A stretch of DNA of 64,000 bases from positions 806,001 to 870,000 of the forward strand of contig NZ_CP039731.1 in assembly GCF_005155025.1 (NCBI RefSeq), in the 5' to 3' direction. Below the pieces are notes generated by a model that searched no databases, was not told the DNA's origin, and saw only the letters and a list, made by a program, of their open reading frames with translations. This document shows, one piece after another, positions 59,401-62,926 of this stretch; positions within the stretch are counted from its first letter, which is position 1, and each line of letters begins with the position of its first letter. The translations under genes and the position numbers were made by a program. Source of the stretch: Aquitalea aquatilis. GTDB taxonomy: Bacteria; Pseudomonadota; Gammaproteobacteria; Burkholderiales; Chromobacteriaceae.

Positions 59401-62141
59401 GTGATGGTGGCTGCCACATTCAGCGTGCCGCCTTCGGCCGGGGCGGTCGGCGTCAGGACGACTTGGCCGGCGCTGATTTCTGCTGCAGTCAGTACATGAC
59501 CGGCTTGCGCCACGCCATTGATGGTGACGTTCAGTGTGTCACCAGCCTTGGCATCGCTCGGCAGACCAATGTTGACGGTATCGGTGGTCGCGCTGCCTTG
59601 CTCGGCCTTGTTGATGTAGCCGTCGTTGTTGGCATCAGTGGCGATGACCACCGTCGGGGCGGACGGGGCGGTGGTGTCGAGGCTTTCACCCGGCTGACCA
59701 GTGCCGGTATCGGTGTTGGCGGTGGCGGTATTACCGGCCTTGTCGCTGACACTGGCGCTGACGCTGATGCTGCCGTCGCTCAGGCCGGACAGGTTGGCCG
59801 GATTGGCCGTCCAGTTGCCGCTGCCATCCACCTGGGCGGTAGTGGTGGCGGTATGGCCCTGGCTGTCGGTGAAGGTAACGGTGACGATCTGGCCGGCTTC
59901 TACGCTGCCGGTGCTGCCGCTGACCACGACGGCGCTGCTTTCTGCCTTGTTGTACACATGATCGCCGCCGCTGCCATCGTTGCCGATGGTGATGGTGGCG
60001 CTCAGGTCGAGCTGGGCACTGCTGCTGCCGGTGGTCGAAGTATTGCCTGCCGGATCGGTGATGGAAGCAGTCACTGTCAGCGTAGCGCCATCGGCCGGTG
60101 CAGTCGGGGTGATGACTACCTGGCCGGCGCTGATTTCAGCAGCGGCCAGTACGTGACCGGCTTGCACTACGCCATTGATGGTGACGTTCAGTGTGTCGCC
60201 GGCCTTGGCATCGCTCGGCAGGCCGATGTTGACCGTATCGGTAGTGGAACTGCCCTGCTCGGCCTTGTTGATGAAGCCGTCGTTGTTGGCGTCAGTGGCG
60301 ATGACCACCGTCGGGGCGGACGGCGCGGTGGTGTCGAGGCTTTCACCCGGCTGACCAGTGCCGGTATCGGTGTTGGCGGTGGCGGTATTACCGGCCTTGT
60401 CGCTGACACTGGCGCTGACGCTGATGCTGCCGTCGCTCAGGCCGGACAGGTTGGCCGGATTGGCCGTCCAGTTGCCGCTGCCATCCACCTGGGCGGTAGT
60501 GGTGGCGGTATGGCCCTGGCTGTCGGTGAAGGTGACGGTGACAATCTGGCCGGCTTCCACGCTGCCGGTGCTGCCGCTGACCACGACGGCGCTGCTTTCT
60601 GCCTTGTTGTACACATGATCGCCGCCGCTGCCATCGTTGCCGATGCTGATGGTGGCGCTCAGGTCGAGCTGGGCACTGCTGCTGCCGGTGGTCGAAGTAT
60701 TGCCTGCCGGATCGGTGATGGAAGCAGTCACGGTCAGCGTAGCGCCATCGGCCGGGGCGGTCGGGGTGATCACCACCTGGCCGGCGCTGATTTCAGCGGC
60801 GGTCAGGACATGACCGGCTTGGGCCACGCCATTGATGGTGACGTTCAGCGTATCGCCGGCCTTGGCATCGCTCGGCAGGCCGATGTTGACCGTATCGGTG
60901 GTCGCGCTGCCCTGCTCAGCCTTGTTGATGATGCCATCGTGGTTGGCGTCGGTGGCGATGACCACAGTCGGCGCGCTCGGTGCCACGGTATCCAGCGTGC
61001 CACTGTCGCTACCCTGGCCGGAGGTATTACCCACGGCATCGGTCTGGGTGGCGGTGATGGTGACTGCTGCGTCCTGTGCCGGCGGGGTCATGCTGATGGT
61101 GACCGTGCCGTTGCTGTAACTGCCGCTGACCGTGCCGTCGGCACCGGTCACGCTGCCATCGCTGTGCACCACCAGCGTGGTGATATGGCCGCCATCGTTA
61201 ACCACGATGGTGGCGCTGCCGTTTTTGGCCAGATCGGTGGCGTCCAGCTTGACGGTGGCTTCCACCTTGCCGTTGACCAGATCACCCGCGCCAATCACGC
61301 CGTTGGGATCATTATGTTCGGCGATGGTCACCGTCGGCGTGGCCGGCGGTGTGGTATCGATGATGGCGGTGCCGGTGGCGCTGGCAGATGTACCTGCGGC
61401 ATTGGTGCTGGTGGCAATCAGGGTGTCGGTGCCATCCGGTAGCGGCGACGACGGTGTCAGCTGCCAGTTGCCATCACTGCCTACGACCGCGCTGCCGATA
61501 ACAGCGCCGGCAGCATTGCTCACCACGACGGTCAGGCCGGGAATGCCGGTACCGTGAATGGTGGGGGTGGCGTTGTTGGTAGCGCTGATGTTGTCGATGG
61601 AAACGCTGATGGGCGTGGTCGCTGCAGCAGCCACTGGCGCAGGCGTGGTACTGAAGGTATCGCCCTGCACGGTGGGTACCACCACTTCCGTAGTGGCGCT
61701 ACTGTCCAGGCTGATGCTGTTGAGGGTTTCGCTGATGCGCACCAGACGGACAAAGCCGTGGCTGCCCTCATCGGCGGCACCGCCCGCATTCAGACCGGCT
61801 GCAGCGGAGTCGAGCTGCGCCAGCGGATCCTGACCATTTTCCAGGGCGGCCAATACTTGTTGCGCTTCCGGGGCCAGCTTGGCCACGGCGGCCTCGCTCT
61901 TGTCGGTGCTTTGCGGCATCAGGGTTTCGTCAGTCAGTGCCAGATCACGTGGGCCATCCACCGTGATGCTGTCGCCACCGGCGCGGGAGACAGTCAGTGT
62001 GGCGCCATCCAGCAACACGACATGCTCGCCCGGCTGAATGATGTCGCCAGCCTTGAGAATGCGCTCGTGTCCCTGGGCATCGATGACTTTGACAACACCG
62101 TGGATGGCAACAACCTGACCTTGGATCGCGGGGGCATTCAT
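43992..62141 (-). CDS. lapA: Giant LapA-type biofilm adhesin with EF-hand-bearing Ig-like repeats
   Basis: 6049 residues from ATG 62139-62141, with AGGAG in its leader. Order: N-terminal retention module (1-112, VVAIHGVVKVIDAQGHERIL) that plugs the TolC pore; LapG cleavage site AAAG (113-116); linker; a few Ig-like domains; an unbroken array of 42 Ig-like units (residues about 384-4957); a PA14-like domain (about 4973-5136, starting LTSNYYGLND); more Ig-like units, including one more 327-bp type; a galactose-binding-like domain (about 5593-5772, WEATNQTTT to VDNIVLIQGG); and a C-terminal type I secretion domain (about 5888-6049) with only one or two RTX-like GGAGNDT turns and hydrophobic end LQNLLNGGKLITD. 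No cysteine seen. Exported by LapBC and TolC, held at the surface, released by LapG. Long frames on the opposite strand are codon-bias shadows. Confidence 0.95.
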   Translation of the reverse strand: MNAPAIQGQVVAIHGVVKVIDAQGHERILKAGDIIQPGEHVVLLDGATLTVSRAGGDSITVDGPRDLALTDETLMPQSTDKSEAAVAKLAPEAQQVLAALENGQDPLAQLDSAAAGLNAGGAADEGSHGFVRLVRISETLNSISLDSSATTEVVVPTVQGDTFSTTPAPVAAAATTPISVSIDNISATNNATPTIHGTGIPGLTVVVSNAAGAVIGSAVVGSDGNWQLTPSSPLPDGTDTLIATSTNAAGTSASATGTAIIDTTPPATPTVTIAEHNDPNGVIGAGDLVNGKVEATVKLDATDLAKNGSATIVVNDGGHITTLVVHSDGSVTGADGTVSGSYSNGTVTISMTPPAQDAAVTITATQTDAVGNTSGQGSDSGTLDTVAPSAPTVVIATDANHDGIINKAEQGSATTDTVNIGLPSDAKAGDTLNVTINGVAQAGHVLTAAEISAGQVVITPTAPADGATLTVTASITDPAGNTSTTGSSSAQLDLSATISIGNDGSGGDHVYNKAESSAVVVSGSTGSVEAGQIVTVTFTDSQGHTATTTAQVDGSGNWTANPANLSGLSDGSISVSASVSDKAGNTATANTDTGTGQPGESLDTTAPSAPTVVIATDANNDGFINKAEQGSSTTDTVNIGLPSDAKAGDTLNVTINGVVQAGHVLAAAEISAGQVVITPTAPADGATLTVTASITDPAGNTSTTGSSSAQLDLSATITIGNDGSGGDHVYNKAESSAVVVSGSTGSVEAGQIVTVTFTDSQGHTATTTAQVDGSGNWTANPANLSGLSDGSISVSASVSDKAGNTATANTDTGTGQPGESLDTTAPSAPTVVIATDANNDGYINKAEQGSATTDTVNIGLPSDAKAGDTLNVTINGVAQAGHVLTAAEISAGQVVLTPTAPAEGGTLNVAATITDVAGNTSAQGSDSATLITSGPLASITVDPVTADNVLNIAETSGATVTITGTVGGDVKVGDTVTLTVNGHDTTGQVIDLGNGQLGYTIAVSSTDLKADSTVHASVTTTDSHGNSSTAIGSDSYGLDLSAPSAPTVVIATDANNDGFINKAEQGSATTDTVNIGLPADAKAGDTLNVTINGVAQAGHVLTAAEISAGQVVLTPTAPAEGGTLNVAATITDVAGNTSAQGSDSAVRDTTAPSAPTVVIATDANNDGFINKAEQGSATTDTVNIGLPADAKAGDTLNVTINGTAQPGHVLTAAEISAGQVVITPTAPAEGGTLNVAATITDVAGNTSAQGSDSATLITSGPLASITVDPVTADNVLNIAETSGATVIITGTVGGDVKVGDTVTLTVNGHDTTGQVIDLGNGKLGYTIAVSSTDLKADSTVHASVTTTDSHGNSSTATGSDSYGLDLSAPSAPTVVIATDANNDGFINKAEQGSATTDTVNIGLPSDAKAGDTLNVTINGVAQAGHVLTAAEISAGQVVLTPNAPAEGGTLNVAATITDVAGNTSAQGSDSATLITSGPLASITVDPVTADNVLNIAETSGATVTITGTVGGDVKVGDTVTLTVNGHDTTGQVIDLGNGQLGYTIAVSSTDLKADSTVHASVTTTDSHGNSSTATGSDSYGLDLSAPSAPTVVIATDANNDGFINKAEQGSATTDTVNIGLPSDAKAGDTLNVTINGVAQAGHVLTAAEISAGQVVLTPNAPAEGGTLNVAATITDVAGNTSAQGSDSATLITSGPLASITVDPVTADNVLNIAETSGATVTITGTVGGDVKVGDTVTLTVNGHDTTGQVIDLGNGQLGYTIAVSSTDLKADSTVHASVTTTDSHGNSSTATGSDSYGLDLSAPSAPTVVIATDANNDGFINKAEQGSATTDTVNIGLPSDAKAGDTLNVTINGVAQAGHVLTAAEISAGQVVLTPNAPAEGGTLNVAATITDVAGNTSAQGSDSATLITSGPLASITVDPVTADNVLNIAETSGATVTITGTVGGDVKVGDTVTLTVNGHDTTGQVIDLGNGQLGYTIAVSSTDLKADSTVHASVTTTDSHGNSSTATGSDSYGLDLSAPSAPTVVIATDANNDGFINKAEQGSATTDTVNIGLPSDAKAGDTLNVTINGTAQPGHVLTAAEISAGQVVLTPTAPAEGGTLNVAATITDVAGNTSASASDSAVRDTTAPSAPTVVIATDANNDGYLNKAEQGSATTDTVNIGLPADAKAGDTLNVTINGTAQPGHVLTAAEISAGQVVLTPNAPAEGGTLNVAATITDVAGNTSASASDSAVRDTTAPSAPTVVIATDANNDGFINKAEQGSATTDTVNIGLPSDAKAGDTLNVTINGTAQPGHVLTAAEISAGQVVLTPTAPAEGGTLNVAATITDVAGNTSASASDSAVRDTTAPSAPTVVIATDANNDGFINKAEQGSATTDTVNIGLPADAKAGDTLNVIINGVAQAGHVLTAAEISAGQVVLTPTAPAEGGTLNVAATITDGAGNTSAQGSDSAKLDTTAPSAPTVVIATDANNDGYLNKAEQGSATTDTVNIGLPSDAKAGDTLNVTINGVAQAGHVLTAAEISAGQVVITPTAPAEGGTLNVAATITDVAGNTSASASDSAVRDTTAPSAPTVVIATDANNDGYLNKAEQGSATTDTVNIGLPSDAKAGDTLNVTINGVAQAGHVLTAAEISAGQVVITPTAPAEGGTLNVAATITDVAGNTSASASDSAVRDTTAPSAPTVVIATDANNDGFINKAEQGSATTDTVNIGLPSDAKVGDTLNVTINGVAQAGHVLTAAEISAGQVVITPTAPAEGGTLNVAATITDVAGNTSASASDSAVRDTTAPSAPTVVIATDANNDGFINKAEQGSATTDTVNIGLPADAKAGDTLNVTINGTAQPGHVLTAAEISAGQVVLTPTAPAEGGTLNVAATITDVAGNTSAQGSDSAVRDTTAPSAPTVVIATDANNDGFINKAEQGSATTDTVNIGLPTDAKAGDTLNVTINGTAQPGHVLTAAEISAGQVVLTPTAPAEGGTLNVAATITDVAGNTSAQGSDSATLITSGPLASITVDPVTADNVLNIAETSGATVIITGTVGGDVKVGDTVTLTVNGHDTTGQVIDLGNGKLGYTIAVSSTDLKADSTVHASVTTTDSHGNSSTATGSDSYGLDLSAPSAPTVVIATDANNDGFINKAEQGSASTDTVNIGLPTDAKVGDTLNVTINGVAQAGHVLTAAEITAGQVVITPNAPAEGGTLNVAATITDVAGNTSASASDSAVRDTTAPSAPTVVIATDANNDGFINKAEQGSATTDTVNIGLPADAKAGDTLNVTINGVAQAGHVLTAAEISAGQVVITPTAPAEGGTLNVAATITDVAGNTSASASDSAVRDTTAPSAPTVVIATDANNDGFINKAEQGSATTDTVNIGLPADAKAGDTLNVTINGVAQAGHVLTAAEISAGQVVLTPTAPAEGGTLNVAATITDVAGNTSASASDSAVRDTTAPSAPTVVIATDANNDGFINKAEQGSASTDTVNIGLPSDAKAGDTLNVTINGTAQPGHVLTAAEITAGQVVLTPTAPAEGGTLNVAATITDVAGNTSASASDSAVRDTTAPSAPTVVIATDANNDGFINKAEQGSATTDTVNIGLPADAKAGDTLNVTINGVAQAGHVLTAAEISAGQVVLTPTAPVEGGTLNVAATITDVAGNTSASASDSAVRDTTAPSAPTVVIATDANNDGYLNKAEQGSATTDTVNIGLPADAKAGDTLNVTINGVAQAGYVLTAAEISAGQVVLTPNAPAEGGTLNVAATITDVAGNTSASASDSAVRDTTAPSAPTVVIATDANNDGFINKAEQGSATTDTVNIGLPADAKAGDTLNVTINGMAQAGHVLTAAEITAGQVVITPTAPADGGTLNVAATVTDVAGNTSASASDSAVRDTTAPSAPTVVIATDANNDGYLNKAEQGSATTDTVNIGLPADAKVGDTLNVTINGTAQPGHVLTAAEISAGQVVLTPNAPAEGGTLNVAATITDVAGNTSASASDSAVRDTTAPSAPTVVIATDANNDGFINKAEQGSATTDTVNIGLPSDAKVGDTLNVTINGVAQAGHVLTAAEISAGQVVLTPTAPAEGGTLNVAATITDVADNTSASASDSAVRDTTAPSAPTVVIATDANNDGFINKAEQGSASTDTVNIGLPSDAKAGDTLNVTINGTAQPGHVLTAAEITAGQVVLTPTAPAEGGTLNVAATITDVAGNTSASASDSAVRDTTAPSAPTVVIATDANNDGFINKAEQGSATTDTVNIGLPADAKAGDTLNVTINGVAQAGHVLTAAEISAGQVVLTPTAPVEGGTLNVAATITDVAGNTSASASDSAVRDTTAPSAPTVVIATDANNDGYLNKAEQGSATTDTVNIGLPADAKAGDTLNVTINGVAQAGHVLTAAEISAGQVVLTPNAPAEGGTLNVAATITDVAGNTSAQGSDSAKLDTTAPSAPTVVIATDANNDGFINKAEQGSATTDTVNIGLPSDAKAGDTLNVTINGVAQAGHVLTAAEISAGQVVLTPNAPAEGGTLNVAATITDVAGNTSAQGSDSAVRDTTAPSAPTVVIATDANNDGFINKAEQGSVTTDTVNIGLPADAKAGDTLNVTINGVAQAGHVLTAAEISAGQVVITPNAPAEGGTLNVAATITDVAGNTSASASDSAVRDTTAPSAPTVVIATDANNDGFINKAEQGSATTDTVNIGLPADAKAGDTLNVTINGTAQPGHVLTAAEITAGQVVLTPNAPAEGGTLNVAATITDVAGNTSASASDSAVRDTIAPSAPTVVIATDANNDGFINKAEQGSATTDTVNIGLPTDAKAGDTLNVTLNGVAQAGHVLTAAEISAGQVVITPNAPAEGGTLNVAATITDVAGNTSASASDSAVRDTTAPSAPTVVIATDANNDGFINKAEQGSATTDTVNIGLPADAKAGDTLNVTINGVAQAGHVLTAAEISAGQVVITPNAPAEGGTLNVAATITDVAGNTSASASDSAVRDTTAPDTPVVTILANGLTSNYYGLNDSAITGTTPLSQVLSDIASHSPTATFVADALSFGVATTVTGNLGASGNLANFLGSNASNVQYASTYGSTNQAIISMNGVFAASSGTYKLTVLADDGYQIIVDGVTVATRNANQSPTGTDFSLTLGATAGNLHTIQIVYWDQGGQAMFQSTLTPTGGTTASVISLVGSNTMTATVTLDAKDQTELNNSGTVHITSSTGTDVTLHLNSSNQLVDGSGLVYSYQNGVIYLPVTTPPVGTTLTVNATVTDLAGNTSGVGSDSYHLPTTPPVVITTDSNQDGYLNSTETTNGTVTLQSTVTLDKSLISAGGSANLTVTDNGVVTKLVVNHDGTINGAANGVTASYNASTGVVTLSMPEPGDGKSVSISATQTDTHGNVSSTGSAAAIEDISGPSAPTVVIATDVNNDGYINKAEQGSATTDTVNIGLPSNAKAGDTLNVTINGVVQSGHVLTAAEITAGKVVLTPATPADGSTLTVTASVSDPAGNTSASASDSAKIDLTAPTIAIATTLSGDDVINAAEHNQSLLVSGSTVGVADNQKVDVVLNNVHYTATVSGNSWSVTVPATDVVKLADGSVTVTANVSDTAGNAATPATHVLTVDTTLPTINLVSNITTTQLFNTTWEATNQTTTSTTAEGWTLVTSNDVAPGGINGFEIWTSSDTMTTASGSTITPASSTGAGNTHWIELNNSATNIIQTLGITRTVATVAGAEYQLSMDFAGRPGYSTDINKIGIYVDGKLVAEYSATSGSTLDWRNISFDFTGAGGNQVITILTDTPASAVDSSGRGAMVDNIVLIQGGFQASDAATTTIALSSLMTASHPVAVSTETLTLNISGLTSAEGTPSLVLHGTTYTPDASGNLTVTGLSLSDLQSGSLQLSGSYHGQVSFNATVTAIESNGNTATSSTVPVSFLVGAGNEVHGTAGTDYLYAGTGATLLHGGAGNDTMTSGTTGVDTFKWVLGDQGTVATPAVDTIINFKTATVTNGGDKLDLRDLLVGESHSGTDVGNLSNYLHFTTSTTAGVTSTVIHVSETGNLAAHETQQIVLQNVDLTHSGTTLLSDSQILQNLLNGGKLITD
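44825..45365 (-). other. Galactose-binding-like (lectin-type) domain of the adhesin
   Basis: Residues about 5593-5772. A jelly-roll pattern (NGFEIWTSSD, HWIELNNSATNIIQTL, YQLSMDFAGRPGYS, IGIYVDGKLVAEY, VDNIVL) typical of carbohydrate-binding or DUF642-like modules. Ligand unknown. Confidence 0.6.
45720..46046 (-). repeat. Isolated 327-bp adhesin repeat unit
   Basis: One more copy of the type 1 unit, starting DISGPSAPTVVIATDVNNDG, separated from the main array by the PA14 region. It is exactly 327 bp. Confidence 0.85.
46735..47225 (-). other. PA14-like domain of the adhesin
   Basis: Residues about 4973-5136. LTSNYYGLND, then KLTVLADDGYQIIVDGVTVA and HTIQIVYWDQGGQAMFQ, the strands that carry the ligand site in PA14 and flocculin-type lectin domains. 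Confidence 0.7.
47271..60992 (-). repeat. Adhesin tandem repeat array, 42 units
   Basis: 13,722 bp made of 34 type 1 units of 327 bp (109 residues, DTTAPSAPTVVIATDANNDG start), 6 type 2 units of 324 bp (TLITSGPLASITVDPVTADN start) and 2 type 3 units of 330 bp (LDLSATISIGNDGSGGDHVY start). The three lengths add up exactly to the span. Reading from the N-terminus, type 3 units alternate with type 1 first, then type 1/type 2 pairs (651-bp period), then long runs of nine and seventeen type 1 units with one type 2 between. Units differ by synonymous changes and a few substitutions. Confidence 0.92.
61794..61805 (-). other. Predicted LapG cleavage site AAAG in the adhesin
   Basis: Residues 113-116 (QLDSAAAGLNAGG). 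The known motif is (T/A/P)AA(G/V) a little over 100 residues from the N-terminus; Pseudomonas LapA is cut at residues 107-110. Confidence 0.75.
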
Positions 62142-62199
62142 AACTGACTCCTGAAGACGCAATAAGTATTGCGCCCAGATTAGTCAGGAGACTGGGAAA

Positions 62200-62249
62200 A
62201 ACCTATTGTACTGAAGGGCAATTTCCTAATTATTTTCAGAAACTTCCTA
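62200..62249 (-). promoter_or_regulatory. Upstream region of the adhesin gene with spaced direct repeats
   Basis: TTCCTA occurs at 62223-62228 and 62244-62249 (21 bp apart, two helical turns), with a related AACCTA at 62200-62205. On the coding strand these read TAGGAA, TAGGAA and TAGGTT, 60-110 bp before the start codon. Candidate binding sites for a LuxR-type or FleQ-type regulator; no clear -35/-10 pair was found. Confidence 0.35.
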
Positions 62250-62257
62250 GCATTGTT

Positions 62258-62297
62258 TAAAAACAAAGCCGCAGTGCCAAGCAGGCACTACGGCTTT
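62258..62297 (-). terminator. Terminator after the LuxR-type regulator
   Basis: Fourteen-base stem from AAAGCCG-AGTGCC (62265-62278) to GGCACT-CGGCTTT (62284-62297) with one mismatch; on the minus strand it is followed by GTTTTT. It separates the regulator transcript from lapA. Confidence 0.85.
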
Positions 62298-62317
62298 GCA
62301 CGCTAACAGGAGGAAGA

Positions 62318-62926
62318 CTAGCCGCCCGTCAGCTTCAGCAGCAGCTGCAGACGGTCTTCCACCCCGAATTTCTGGAATACCGATGTCAGGTGCGCCTTGA
62401 CCGTGCGTTCGGAAATATCCAGCAAACGGGCAATCTCCTTGTTGGCTTTCCCCTGACGCAGCGCCTCCACCACCGCCAGCTCGCGCTCGGACAATTTGGC
62501 AGCCAGCGGCGATGCCGGTGTCGCTGGCAGGCGGCTGCCGAAACGGGCGCACAACTGCTGCATGATGCTGCGGCCCACCCAGGTGCCGCCAGCGGCTACG
62601 GTCTCGAACATCTGCAGCAGCAAATCGCCCGTGCTCATGGCATGGGCATAGCCCACCGCTCCGCATTGCAGCCAGTACAGGCCTTCCGCATCGCTGGGCT
62701 GCGAGGACAGCGCCAGTACCCGGCAATGACGGCAGGCCTGGACGATGTCCTGCTCCACCACGCTTTGCTGGGCCAGATCGACCAGCACCAGGCTGTCCGC
62801 CGCCACGGCATGGCGGTTGAGCACCGCCAGATCAGCCAATCGCAAGGCATCTTGCAGGCCCAGGCTATCGGCCCAGTAGTCGGCCAGCGCCGGGCTGGCC
62901 GTAATCAGGATCACACTGTCGCTCAT
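62318..62926 (-). CDS. LuxR-family regulator with degenerate receiver domain
   Basis: 202 residues. N-terminal receiver-like fold (about 1-120) keeps an Asp50 at the phospho-acceptor strand (SLVLVD) but lacks the acidic pair after strand 1 (VILITASPA) and the conserved Lys, so ordinary phosphorylation is doubtful. The C-terminal LuxR/NarL helix-turn-helix is intact (LSERELAVVEALRQGKANKE, LLDISERTVKAHLTSVFQKF). Its ATG overlaps the stop of the upstream adaptor gene by 4 bp and its own gene ends 180 bp before lapA on the same strand, so it probably controls the adhesin locus. Confidence 0.88.
   Translation of the reverse strand: MSDSVILITASPALADYWADSLGLQDALRLADLAVLNRHAVAADSLVLVDLAQQSVVEQDIVQACRHCRVLALSSQPSDAEGLYWLQCGAVGYAHAMSTGDLLLQMFETVAAGGTWVGRSIMQQLCARFGSRLPATPASPLAAKLSERELAVVEALRQGKANKEIARLLDISERTVKAHLTSVFQKFGVEDRLQLLLKLTGG

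Noticed and set aside
47271-60992. CRISPR-like reading of the regular repeats
   Set aside because: Units of 324-330 bp are contiguous and coding, with no spacers.
45648-61442. Very long open frames on the plus strand opposite the adhesin (for example 47415-55841 and 55881-61442)
   Set aside because: They arise because the repeat lengths are multiples of three and the adhesin codon bias removes stops on the complement; the translations are Arg/Gly/His-rich low-complexity text without start signals or domains.
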